NCBI RefSeq assembly: GCF_011759375.1
Contig: NZ_JAARML010000004.1
Coordinates: 791,358-855,357, forward strand
Length of the DNA stretch: 64,000 bases
Direction of reading: 5' to 3'
Source: Paraflavitalea devenefica
GTDB taxonomy: Bacteria; Bacteroidota; Bacteroidia; Chitinophagales; Chitinophagaceae
Positions within the stretch are counted from its first letter, which is position 1. Each line of letters starts with the position of its first letter. This document shows positions 47,601-54,853 of the stretch, in pieces. The notes under the pieces were generated by a model that searched no databases, was not told where the DNA came from, and worked only from the letters and a program-made list of their open reading frames with translations. Position numbers and translations under genes: made by a program.

Positions 47601-47810
47601 GGATAATGAAAGTGGAAGGGTAAACCCGTTTACATCGATGCTATCAAGCGGAATTTTTATTTCGGGAATACCGCTGTACTCACTTACCGGCACCTGGCCA
47701 TACTGGCCAAGGCTGGCGGCATTGGGAGAAGGGGGAATGTAGGATTTAACATACTGCGCCTGCAGGATATGGGCAAGGCATAGCAGTAAGAGGCAAAACA
47801 AGGATCTCAT
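44664..47810 (-). CDS. Large secreted YD-repeat (RHS-like) protein
   Basis: Protein of 1048 residues with a signal peptide (MRSLFCLLLLCLAHILQAQ). The N-terminal region (FTLPLSLSYHAGG, EASWTGLGWSLQTGGVITRSK) is the SpvB/insecticidal-toxin-like start found in Bacteroidota RHS companions. Beta-sandwich domains follow. The C-terminus has two YD-type repeats (TTYEYDELNRLRVIRDHNN). The ATG at 47810 is used, since the frame to 47897 lies within the upstream gene. It probably forms a shell or partner with the giant RHS protein that starts 2 bases after its stop. Confidence 0.85.
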   Translation of the reverse strand: MRSLFCLLLLCLAHILQAQYVKSYIPPSPNAASLGQYGQVPVSEYSGIPEIKIPLDSIDVNGFTLPLSLSYHAGGFRRSDEASWTGLGWSLQTGGVITRSKRHKDDFGNDGFFSTTSSRPCGEDVDQEPDMFYYNFNGKAGKFIILGPSATYKVRTFTRDNLKIEYNNLRATFTITTGEGIIYRFETVERTTETTVATAKPTETETFISTWFLSSIELVNGTRINFTYLANNNTKISKSIVSGDDEKTLSYSPTQLNQSCCAAGYDAVLPDSNRSTTTLQTNEVILSRIDFPNGAVQFYTSSRTDLKIVAGTSPAKKLDSVQLYAGVGDNLSLLNTFALTYDYYSSGSGNTADLSTRLRLLSIREKTPQAAFKPFTISYPGNYLPDKTSGFSNYLGTAGLLQSIVYPTGGSVVFLFEPHSVAGPLAGARIQKIYARDPTDSLDVRRFEYIGGKVMGKIMQGLYFTYTQRMLITDCCGSTANATIEREQKLYTDFSSLSETINGYIVGYDQVITWLGENGENGKIESFFENTAPADPDYHQGRYPVPVPLNTSVKNGLLKEQYQYRNNNGAFVPVHFLRYIYNSTDAMNTTARRYAFDKCDWTYTITTEWVRPTSQVVYNYELNGANPVSYTTQFYYDDAGNALPTRTLLTTDSKGKPVLTTNTYVKQKSTQQGGIYTTMLNKNMISILVDQEKTRDGLPVSKSTTQYRDWYNNGKILLPETIQLQKGSDSPYISVRYHAYNESGDVVAQSKEAGSALSYIWAYGDQYPIAEITNADPLPVTEITTNPHNVGQFLNLGSSAFQDFESFSTNYAQTYSFSVRVVPLVANNGSFNGRITLRLMKVGSQLPLFEGYYYSNNTFAESVTLPSGTGTYYFSVAVPQAGTNTTNIRLDITSSYKKTYSYYSYFHTSFEELTTNFVMDGRTGKKCYKGVYLLSNRRPPGEYIVSWWEKPGTGGNWVYNEQLLTIAANDNTNFGMGTGGDVLIDEVRLYPRYAKMTTYTWQPGVGMISRCDERNQVTTYEYDELNRLRVIRDHNNNILKTIEYNYKN

Positions 47811-47826
47811 GTTAATGGTTGATTGT

Positions 47827-49293
47827 TTAAAAGGTGTACCCCATGCGGAACTTAACCGGCTCCGTAGCGGGGAGTTTATATTGATACAGGAAGTCATAGT
47901 ATACTTGCAGGCGGTATTTTTTAAAGGTTTTCATTTTAACAGGAACAATCTTAGTGAGGCCCAGGAGGCCAGCCTGTTTCCAGTGATCTATTTTTTGTAG
48001 TTCCCTGACAACTACGACAGGTTGCTGGTAATGGTATTCCCAGCCGCCGGACAGCCACCAGTTGCCTTTTATTTTATAATCGAGGAAGGAGCGCAAGGAG
48101 ATACCCTGCCCTGTTACGTCTATATTGTTCCAACCCTTACCCCAGCCTATTTTACCACCAGCGCCGATGCCAACGATGCTTTTATCATTGAGGCGATAGC
48201 CTGCACTCAACGCTATATCAGAGGTGGCCGGAAAGAGGTAGCTGGATTTTGTAGTTTGTATGTTGGTACCGAGTTCTATTCTTTTCAGGAATGACTTTAC
48301 TTTCTGGTGATTGGGTTTGAAGCCGGGTAGGGCCTCCCCCCCACCCTCCCGCTGTTGCGGGACAAGCTCTCCGGTGGAGGGGGAATTAAGCAGACTTTCA
48401 TTCAATGAATTTAACTGGGTCGGAGCAGGCAGGTTATTTTGCAACTGTGCCTGCAGGTTGAGGTTGCCGCTGTTGTTGGCCTGGAGGAATTGGTTTAAGG
48501 CGTCTCTTGTTTGCAGGCTGCTGTTGGCCGCCATGGGATTGGTATTGCCGGGCAACTGGAATACGGCGCCGAGGCCGGAGTACTGATCAAAGAACTGCCT
48601 GAACTGTGGTATTTTACAAAGGAGGCTGGCCAGTTTTTGCTCAAGGACGGAAGGATCTTCCCATAGTTGCTTGCAGGCGTCCATCTGCGCCTGGTAATAG
48701 TATAGGTGCTTTCGTAGTTGTTGTAAACCGGGCAATTGCCATTGCTGTAATTGTTGCTGCAGCATTTGCTGTCTTTCGGCGAGCAGTTGCTTAACAACAT
48801 CTGCATTGTTAAGCACCCCTTGCAATTCGCTGTATTTGGTAAGCAGCTCTTTTACCTGCTGTGCGCTTTGGGCAGACTGGCCAATGACGCCGGTCTTGTC
48901 CAGGAATTGTACGGCTGTTGTTAAGGAGTCGAGCCGCGGGCTATAGTTATTTGTGAATGCGTTGTTGTTATTACCAGCGCTTTGCTGTATCCTGTTGCTG
49001 AACTGTTGGTATATACTGTCTGTGTTACCAAATATCTTATTGGCAGCGGCACTATCTTTGCGGGCCAATTTCTTTTTCAGGGCCTTTTCGCTACGGGCGA
49101 GTTGCCGGCAATATTTTTCTGTTTGCTTCAGTATGTTTTGCTGCACTTTATTTACGCGGCCCGTCAACCCATCGAGGAGTTTACCCGGCAGGCGGTACAC
49201 GCGATCGTATACCGATGGCTGGCTTTCCTGTGCATACGTTGCCGTGAAGCATAAGAGCAGCAAACAAGCTATGTAATAGGCTTTGGTGTTCAC
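47827..49293 (-). CDS. Predicted outer-membrane beta-barrel protein with coiled-coil N-domain
   Basis: Protein of 488 residues. The GTG start at 49293 begins a signal peptide (NTKAYYIACLLLLCFTATYAQ). Residues about 30-230 are Gln/Leu-rich coiled coil. The C-terminal ~160 residues alternate aromatic and polar residues and end in Phe (KFRMGYTF), typical of an outer-membrane barrel. First gene of the three-gene RHS operon; it may anchor or export the two RHS-type proteins. In the linker, STGELVPQQREGGGE is encoded by a GC-rich palindromic element (48333-48383). Confidence 0.8.
   Translation of the reverse strand: MNTKAYYIACLLLLCFTATYAQESQPSVYDRVYRLPGKLLDGLTGRVNKVQQNILKQTEKYCRQLARSEKALKKKLARKDSAAANKIFGNTDSIYQQFSNRIQQSAGNNNNAFTNNYSPRLDSLTTAVQFLDKTGVIGQSAQSAQQVKELLTKYSELQGVLNNADVVKQLLAERQQMLQQQLQQWQLPGLQQLRKHLYYYQAQMDACKQLWEDPSVLEQKLASLLCKIPQFRQFFDQYSGLGAVFQLPGNTNPMAANSSLQTRDALNQFLQANNSGNLNLQAQLQNNLPAPTQLNSLNESLLNSPSTGELVPQQREGGGEALPGFKPNHQKVKSFLKRIELGTNIQTTKSSYLFPATSDIALSAGYRLNDKSIVGIGAGGKIGWGKGWNNIDVTGQGISLRSFLDYKIKGNWWLSGGWEYHYQQPVVVVRELQKIDHWKQAGLLGLTKIVPVKMKTFKKYRLQVYYDFLYQYKLPATEPVKFRMGYTF
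48333..48383. repeat. GC-rich nested palindromic element inside a coding gene
   Basis: Outer arms CTCCCCCCCACC and GGTGGAGGGGG, inner stem CCCGC-TGTT-GCGGG. It is read in frame and adds about 15 residues to the linker of the beta-barrel protein. Similar C/G-rich strings occur near 38560-38590 and 61428-61456. The design resembles REP/BIME-type dispersed palindromes. Confidence 0.6.
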
Positions 49294-49763
49294 AGTTAGT
49301 TTTGGTTGGTCACTTTATGTTATTGACACGGATGGTGATGGATAGTACCATCTTATGGGTGTTAAGAAAATATTACGCCCTGTTCTTATTGTTATTGCTC
49401 ATAAACGCAGGCAGGCATAGGCAAACGAATCCCTGCGGAGCGGTATGGCTCCGAAAAAGAAAGCGTTATGATATAACCCCTGTTATATCATCCTGTATTG
49501 ATCATGCATTGATCAATATACAATAAGCTTTGGGGGAAATATAGTACTGACTGATGGAGGTCCACAAGTAAAGCGGACAAGGCTTGCAGGACAAGGCATG
49601 TGTGTTGGTTTTGGTTGGTTGTTCAATAATACCTGTAAAGATTATTGTGCCGAAAGTTTAGCAGCAGTATTCAAGGGTTAAAGATAATAGTGAATGTGAT
49701 CGTATTTTAAATGTACAATGTTCTTTGCGAGAATTTAAACTTATCAAGCATTAATTGTAAAAA
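49294..49763. other. Regulatory spacer upstream of the RHS operon
   Basis: About 470 bases with no gene. It contains two adjacent palindromes (49468-49491 and 49494-49522), direct repeats of GTTTTGGTTGGT near 49299 and 49607, and a repeated GGACAAGGC (about 49575 and 49590). It should carry the promoter of the minus-strand RHS operon. Confidence 0.55.
49468..49522. promoter_or_regulatory. Two adjacent palindromes, possible operators of the RHS operon
   Basis: First: perfect 10-bp arms ATGATATAAC (49468-49477) and GTTATATCAT (49482-49491) with a 4-base centre. Second, starting 2 bases later: TGTATTGATCA (49494-49504) and TGATCAATATACA (49510-49522), arms that match except for a 2-base insertion. 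They lie about 175-230 bases before the GTG start of the first RHS-operon gene. Confidence 0.5.
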
Positions 49764-50576
49764 TTACAGGTATTTGGGTAAAATGGGAGGGGAATGGATT
49801 CCTGTTTCTCCAAGTGCAGCAGCGTGATGAATGACAGCAAAGTTTTCTCCAGTATAGAGCGTTCCTTCAGCGGTTATGTGCCAGGTGCTGAGGGTTGCTG
49901 GTTTCAGGTTACTGGTTGCTGGTTCTTTAGGTGTAACGGCGTGATTGATTCCCGGTTCTTCCCGTGCAACAGTAATACTGTCAGCAGGCTTCTCCGAAGA
50001 GCAGGAGGAGAGTTCGGTTGCTAATCTTTTCTTTTCTTCGAGCTTTTTGATCCAGGCTTCTTTTGCTTCACAGGCTTTGCGTTCTTTTTCTGCTTTGATG
50101 AGTTCCGGATATTTGGGTTTGCCGTATTTATCACGCTTGCGCATCATGGCTTCGAGGGATACTACCCTTCTCTTCCTGATCTTTTTTGGTTTGGGCTGGA
50201 AGATGGGATTGTTGGGATCAACTGCTTTTATTTGTTCCCAGTATTCCACGTAACATTTCCAAAGTATCTGTTTTACCTGTTCATCCGTATAAGGATTCTT
50301 TTTCAAGAGTGTAAATGCTTCACCGGTAAAGGAGCGGTACATCCAGAACTGGCGCCAGCCGGGTGGCAGGGCTTTGTAGATCTGTGAGCCGATCTTTGAG
50401 GCGCGGGCCAGCAGGCTGGCATAGGCCATCGTCCACTTGAATTCATCACTGGTTTTGACCCGCTCACTGGTGAGGGAGCTTTGGGCACGGGCGTAATACT
50501 GCCCGTCCATTTTATAGAAGGTGATGCCATGCATGGTGCCTTCAAAGCGGCAGAGTCCGGCGATTTGTTTTGCCAT
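49764..50576 (-). CDS. MAKQ-family hypothetical protein, copy 1
   Basis: Protein of 270 residues. The first ~115 residues (MAKQIAGLCRFEGT, ITFYKMDGQYYAR, WRQFWMYRSFTGEA, YVEYWEQI) match the protein at 62211-62861 at roughly 45 percent identity by eye. The middle is very rich in Lys/Arg/Glu, the C-terminus is unrelated to the other copy and probably disordered. No signal peptide or enzyme motif. The basic middle could bind nucleic acid, which is inference. A near-perfect 22-bp palindrome sits 11 bases before the ATG. Confidence 0.75.
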   Translation of the reverse strand: MAKQIAGLCRFEGTMHGITFYKMDGQYYARAQSSLTSERVKTSDEFKWTMAYASLLARASKIGSQIYKALPPGWRQFWMYRSFTGEAFTLLKKNPYTDEQVKQILWKCYVEYWEQIKAVDPNNPIFQPKPKKIRKRRVVSLEAMMRKRDKYGKPKYPELIKAEKERKACEAKEAWIKKLEEKKRLATELSSCSSEKPADSITVAREEPGINHAVTPKEPATSNLKPATLSTWHITAEGTLYTGENFAVIHHAAALGETGIHSPPILPKYL

Positions 50577-50587
50577 AGATTTGGATT

Positions 50588-50609
50588 ATATGTATAAATT
50601 TATGCATAT
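50588..50609. promoter_or_regulatory. 22-bp palindrome upstream of MAKQ copy 1
   Basis: Arms ATATGTATAAA and TTTATGCATAT match except for one position. It ends 11 bases before the start codon, a usual place for an operator that blocks transcription start. Confidence 0.5.
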
Positions 50610-50681
50610 TTATTGTCCGAACCAAGATTTGGGGGATTAATGGGATTTATGGGATTGGGAGGAGAGACCGGGCGCGGTTTT

Positions 50682-50728
50682 GGGGCTAAAAGCCCCGTAA
50701 TAGGCCTTCGAGGCTAAAAGCCTCGAAG
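50682..50728. repeat. Twin stem-loops with the same core
   Basis: GGGGCT-AAA-AGCCCC at 50682-50696 and CTTCGAGGCT-AAA-AGCCTCGAAG at 50706-50728. Both are perfect, share GGCTAAAAGCC and are 9 bases apart. No T run follows on either strand, so they are not simple terminators. Confidence 0.6.
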
Positions 50729-51135
50729 AGCTGCGGCACTAAGGGTTTGGAGGGCACAAGTACTCTTCCGCACAGCGCCAGGCGGCCTACTTGCGCCAGT
50801 TTGAAGAATAGTAAAGTAATTGATTGTAAAACAGTTGAACGTTTACCCAGATGTTTATGCGGGAGATGTGACGAGGTTGCGATTTTAGTAAAATGCGCCT
50901 TTAATATATCGTTGGGTTAAGGTTGGTATAGCTTTGCTATTTAGTACCCATTTAGTATCCCCTTACTATCCCAGGCGGAGGAGCGGGAAAGGACGCCATG
51001 CTGTATTTACTAAATTATTATATCTGAAAAGTAATATTGCCGGACCGGAAAGCTTGTGCAACTTTATTTTACCTAAGTGGTTATACAGGAAATCCTTTAT
51101 TGCATTTTCCCGTATATCCTTATAGGGCTATAAAA

Positions 51136-51630
51136 ATGCTCAGCGGCATGGAAGCGTATATTACTTACCTTTTGGCAGACATCCTGGAAGCCGAACGTCA
51201 GGGGCAACCCGCCTCCCCTTCTATTTACCCGGAGGTGGTAGAAGATTATGCGGAAGATGCTGAGCGATGGCCGGAGAGTGATCCTGTTTATACTTTTGGA
51301 TATTATTGCGGATTATCGCCGGAGCAATTCCCTCCTGCTCATTTATTGTCCAGCCAGCAAATGGAAAAGCTGTGCGACGCTTTCGGCAAGATGATGTTCA
51401 CCTGGAACCTGGATACAGATATCCCGGATGATGTGCCGGTCAGCAAAAAATATCAACTGCTGGTAAGTACACTGGATATTAAAACGGATATTAACAATAG
51501 TAGTCTGACCACTTTTGAGCTATGCAGTTATGATCCTCCCTCCTGCCCCATGGGCGAATACTGCACGTGTAAGGAGTTCCTGACTGATGATGCCCTGGAA
51601 AATATTGATGATTATTTGTATGGTGAGTAA
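51136..51630 (+). CDS. Acidic hypothetical protein
   Basis: Protein of 164 residues, strongly acidic, cytoplasmic by its lack of a signal. The last third holds a Cys-rich segment (LCSYDPPSCPMGEYCTCKEF) that could bind metal. The ATG at 51136 follows an AT-rich stretch; the longer frame from 51037 has a different composition. It is convergent with the gene at 51659. No family recognised. Confidence 0.65.
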   Translation: MLSGMEAYITYLLADILEAERQGQPASPSIYPEVVEDYAEDAERWPESDPVYTFGYYCGLSPEQFPPAHLLSSQQMEKLCDAFGKMMFTWNLDTDIPDDVPVSKKYQLLVSTLDIKTDINNSSLTTFELCSYDPPSCPMGEYCTCKEFLTDDALENIDDYLYGE

Positions 51631-51658
51631 TGGGATCTTCTGCTGAGCGCCACCTATC

Positions 51659-52771
51659 TTATTGAATAAACAAATTTAGCTTTAAAGAAGTAGCTCCGTT
51701 AATCAACTCCGGCTCAAGCGCCACGTTATGGAAGCGCAACCCCGGCAGGGTTATCTTAAAGGTAACTTTGTCAAAGAATTCACTGTTTCTTTGCACCAGG
51801 TATCCAATGGCTACACTGTTTGAAATGGCCAGGCGTGAAGGATCCGTCTTCGACGAAGTCCCAAATGTATACCGCCCACAAATAAAGGTGTTGCTCTCTA
51901 TCAACCCCTTACCGGTGGCAACGTTCCGCGTGTACAAAGGATAGGCATCCACATACAGTGCTACGGACCACCATTTCCGTTGATTCATCATTCGCCTCAT
52001 CTCCACCCCACCTGCAACAGAAGGTATCCAGCTATCATACACATATTGAAGGCCAAAAGTAGAATAAAGCGAAAGGAAGGTGCCATTCCCTGTTAGCAGG
52101 CCCTCCTTCTTCTGAGGAGCAACCCGTTTCTGCTCTTTCAGATTATACCAGGCATCCATGCGCAGGGCAGGATTGGTATTTTTTGCATAGCCAGACTTCC
52201 GCACATCCTCCCACACGAGGCTGGTAGCTGCCTGCAACTCACCATCCGGCAGGGATTCTATATCTGTAATGTTATTCAATACCAGCATAATAAAATAAGG
52301 TATGGCTGTAGTATCTCCTTTCCTGCGCCTGGCCGGTGGCGGGGTTAGCTGCTTAATCCGTAAAGTGTCCTGTGCCGTTTTGAGTTGCAGAATTTCATTG
52401 CCTGTTATGCTGTACATGCTTCCGTTTTGATGATATTCGGTTATTCTTATCCGCTCATCTAACCCGGTGGTGTAATAGTCTACCCGGCGGCTTACCAGTG
52501 GTTTGGAAAGACTGTCGCGGAAGGGAGCCAACGCGGTCCAAATAGCTTTTACGAGCGAATCGGTGTTGGGCACAGCAGCCACCTGTGCAAGATTGGTAAA
52601 CTCAAATATGATCTTGTTCCCCGCTTTCAGGTCAATTACAGCACGCAGGGGCAGTTCACCTGGGGGAGGCGTGTTGAAGTGTGCTTCCATGTTTGATTTA
52701 GTGGTCTGGGCATAGAGATCCTGTGTGGCGCTTGCCAGTGCAAGCACCATGATCCATACAATTTGTTTCAT
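51659..52771 (-). CDS. Predicted outer-membrane protein of an ECF sigma operon
   Basis: Protein of 370 residues with a signal peptide (MKQIVWIMVLALASATQDLYAQ). The C-terminal half shows alternating strands and ends LKLNLFIQ, consistent with a small beta-barrel. No named family. It starts 2 bases after the stop of the anti-sigma-like gene, so it is the third gene of that operon and may be the effector or sensor of the sigma pathway. Confidence 0.75.
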   Translation of the reverse strand: MKQIVWIMVLALASATQDLYAQTTKSNMEAHFNTPPPGELPLRAVIDLKAGNKIIFEFTNLAQVAAVPNTDSLVKAIWTALAPFRDSLSKPLVSRRVDYYTTGLDERIRITEYHQNGSMYSITGNEILQLKTAQDTLRIKQLTPPPARRRKGDTTAIPYFIMLVLNNITDIESLPDGELQAATSLVWEDVRKSGYAKNTNPALRMDAWYNLKEQKRVAPQKKEGLLTGNGTFLSLYSTFGLQYVYDSWIPSVAGGVEMRRMMNQRKWWSVALYVDAYPLYTRNVATGKGLIESNTFICGRYTFGTSSKTDPSRLAISNSVAIGYLVQRNSEFFDKVTFKITLPGLRFHNVALEPELINGATSLKLNLFIQ

Positions 52772-52773
52772 AT

Positions 52774-53520
52774 TTACTCTTTGGTGATTTGAACGGATTT
52801 TAAAAAACTTCGTGGCGGAGCTCCTACGAAAAGTGTGTTTTCGTTGAGTATTATATCGTTTGCAGCATTTTTGGGCGAAAACCGGAAGGAAGACAGCAGT
52901 GGCTTTTTCTTCACCACCTGTTGCGCTGTTATGGCATCATTCCTGTTATTATCCAGTTCATTGATATGCGCAATACCAAACCTCGGCTTCCTTACTGTTT
53001 TTGTCACCAGCAAACTGTCTACAGCCAGTGGCATAGCAGTAAGCTGTTGGTTATTGCTATCCGTTACAGCAGCCATAGCCTTGTTGGCGCTAATAAGCTC
53101 TACCACCATACTGTCCTGCTTCACCGGATTACCGGTTGTGGTATGAGCAGCACCGGGCCGTTTTACAACAGTGTTTGCAGACTGCTGTACCGGAGTTTCT
53201 GGCAGGATGGCTTTTTGCGTGGTATCGCGACCTATTGTTGTGCTACTTTGGTTCGAAACAGGCATCTTTTTCTCTGATACCGGGGGTTCCACTTTTTTAT
53301 CATTCAGCCACCACCAGCCAGCCAAGAGTAATAATACAGCCGCAGCAGCCCCATACAGCCAGCCCATGGGCTTGCGTTTCTTTTGCTTTTCCTTTAAACG
53401 GGTTTCTACCTGCTCCCATACGAGGGCCTGGCGGAACCGGAAGCTATCGGGCACCTGGCACAATTTATCGAGCTGCTCCCGTATACTGCTATCTTGCTTT
53501 CCGGGTTCCATAAGCGGCAT
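52774..53520 (-). CDS. Single-pass membrane protein, putative anti-sigma factor
   Basis: Protein of 248 residues. The N-terminal ~50 residues (DKLCQVPDSFRFRQALVWEQVETRL) are cytoplasmic, one helix follows (PMGWLYGAAAAVLLLLAGWWWL, about residues 51-72), then a Thr/Lys/Val-rich periplasmic part. It overlaps the sigma gene by 32 bases (or 23 if the ATG at 53511 is used). The overall plan is the same as for the protein at 14369-15289, although the sequence is not alike. Confidence 0.78.
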   Translation of the reverse strand: MPLMEPGKQDSSIREQLDKLCQVPDSFRFRQALVWEQVETRLKEKQKKRKPMGWLYGAAAAVLLLLAGWWWLNDKKVEPPVSEKKMPVSNQSSTTIGRDTTQKAILPETPVQQSANTVVKRPGAAHTTTGNPVKQDSMVVELISANKAMAAVTDSNNQQLTAMPLAVDSLLVTKTVRKPRFGIAHINELDNNRNDAITAQQVVKKKPLLSSFRFSPKNAANDIILNENTLFVGAPPRSFLKSVQITKE

Positions 53521-54043
53521 TGTTTTTAATAAGCAATTGTTGTAATACTAACCTGGCCTTGCTCAACTGTGATTTGGAAGTTCCCTCGCTGATGCCCAGT
53601 AGTGCGGCAATTTCGCGGTGTGTCATCTCTTCCAGTACGAACAGGTTAAACACTGTTCGATAGCCCACCGGTAGTTCTGTTATCAATTGTATGATCTCTG
53701 CGGCCTCCAGGCGATCCAGCATGTTATCATCGCCGGCTATCTCGGGTATTTCATCCATGGTCACCTGCAAAAAGCTATTGGCGCTACGCAGTTCCATCAG
53801 GCATTCATTGATCACAATCTTTTTAAGCCAGGCAAAGGTGGCCCTTTCATTCACATAGGTAAACTGGTGTAGCGACCGGAAGAATTTCAGAAAACCGTTC
53901 ATGAGCATTTCCTCGGCCAGTTCGTCGGTCTTTACATAACGCCTGCATACCAGGAAAAGCCGTGCGGCATATTGCTCGTACAGGGCCTGCTGGGCAGTAC
54001 GGTTATTCTGTTGGCATTTCCTGAGCAGTGTTTCCAGTTCCAT
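53489..54043 (-). CDS. ECF-type RNA polymerase sigma factor
   Basis: Protein of 184 residues. Region 2: LYEQYAARLFLVCRRYVKTDELAEEMLMNGFLKFF. Region 4: LPVGYRTVFNLFVLEEMTHREIAALLGISEGTSKSQLSKARLVLQQLL, very close to that of the factor at 13789-14367. The ATG at 54043 (MELETLLRKCQ) is chosen over the frame to 54079. First gene of a sigma, anti-sigma, outer-membrane protein operon. Confidence 0.92.
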   Translation of the reverse strand: MELETLLRKCQQNNRTAQQALYEQYAARLFLVCRRYVKTDELAEEMLMNGFLKFFRSLHQFTYVNERATFAWLKKIVINECLMELRSANSFLQVTMDEIPEIAGDDNMLDRLEAAEIIQLITELPVGYRTVFNLFVLEEMTHREIAALLGISEGTSKSQLSKARLVLQQLLIKNNAAYGTRKAR

Positions 54044-54285
54044 GTTTAGGCGTGGCTTACGAATATAAATGCAATCCACGACGAAAGGGTTGCCCGGAGG
54101 AAAAAGAAGTTTATTATAGGTATGTTGTCGAGATTTACTGTTCTTCCGTAGTAGTATACCTGAAGTTTATTCTTTATGTGTGTGGAAGCCGGAGCCGGAT
54201 AACAAAAGGATGAGCAACCTACTGCTATTGGTCTGCACAGGTTGCTCACCCCAATTATAGTGGTTTTTCAATATTATTTTATTTG

Positions 54286-54357
54286 TTAATCATCAAAATC
54301 CTGGTTGTCTTCCCTGCGTTTTTGATTGCGCTGCTGTGTAGCAGGTTGTTTTTTCAT
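54286..54357 (-). CDS. Possible 23-residue microprotein
   Basis: ATG at 54357 to TAA at 54286: very polar, Gln/Arg/Asp-rich, starting MKKQPATQQRNQKRR and ending in an acidic DFDD. The composition is unlike random frames here, but there is no other evidence. It could be non-coding. Confidence 0.25.
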   Translation of the reverse strand: MKKQPATQQRNQKRREDNQDFDD

Positions 54358-54460
54358 CTATCGATAAATGGCTAAAAAACGATGCCAGGAAACGCTTCTG
54401 TTTATGCGCTTTGTGGCATAGGATAATTTTCCACACTGTGGAGGGGATATTTTATACATT

Positions 54461-54497
54461 AAAAAAAACCGGAAGCCATGCTTAGCGGCTCCCGGTT
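54461..54497 (-). terminator. Intrinsic terminator of the 99-residue protein gene
   Basis: Stem AACCGGxAGCC with GGCTxCCGGTT, about 9-base loop, followed on the minus strand by eight T (54461-54468). It lies 57 bases past the stop of the gene at 54554. Confidence 0.75.
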
Positions 54498-54553
54498 CCT
54501 GTAACCCGGCGTATTATCACCGGCGTTGTTCATAGGAGTATTGTGTACCGCTT

Positions 54554-54853
54554 TTAAGAGCGGGAACCGGCCAGATGGTCATCGATGGCTTGTCCCACGA
54601 TGCGGCTTAATTCACTTTCTTTTTGTGTATCCATGTGAACCCATACTTTTTCACCCTGCATTTCACGTTGCTGAATTTTTATTTCAGGCAGTGCATCCCG
54701 TGGTTGATCGGAATGAGTGGTGAAGCGTATGTTGCTGACGGTATAGTAAGGGGAAGATTGATGAAGGGTTGCATCTCCTGTGAGTTCAATAGAGAAACTT
54801 TTCCCTTTGAACGGATACTTAAAGTTAATCCTAAATGATTGGTTCATAGCCAT
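54554..54853 (-). CDS. Small hypothetical protein
   Basis: Protein of 99 residues with alternating beta strands (FRINFKYPFKGKSFSIELTG) and a helical C-terminus. No signal peptide, no family recognised. Two Met codons (54853, 54847) could start it. It has its own terminator, which supports a real gene. Confidence 0.65.
   Translation of the reverse strand: MAMNQSFRINFKYPFKGKSFSIELTGDATLHQSSPYYTVSNIRFTTHSDQPRDALPEIKIQQREMQGEKVWVHMDTQKESELSRIVGQAIDDHLAGSRS

Larger units (their letters stand above)
50577..51135. other. Spacer with twin hairpins and no gene
   Basis: About 560 bases between divergent genes. It contains the palindrome at 50588-50609 and two stem-loops sharing the core GGCTAAAAGCC (50682-50696 and 50706-50728). 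The rest shows no coding frame that I trust. Confidence 0.5.
54044..54553. other. Spacer upstream of the second ECF operon
   Basis: About 500 bases. It holds the sigma promoter region, a possible 23-residue frame (54286-54357) and the terminator of the next minus-strand gene (54461-54497). Nothing else was recognised. Confidence 0.5.
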
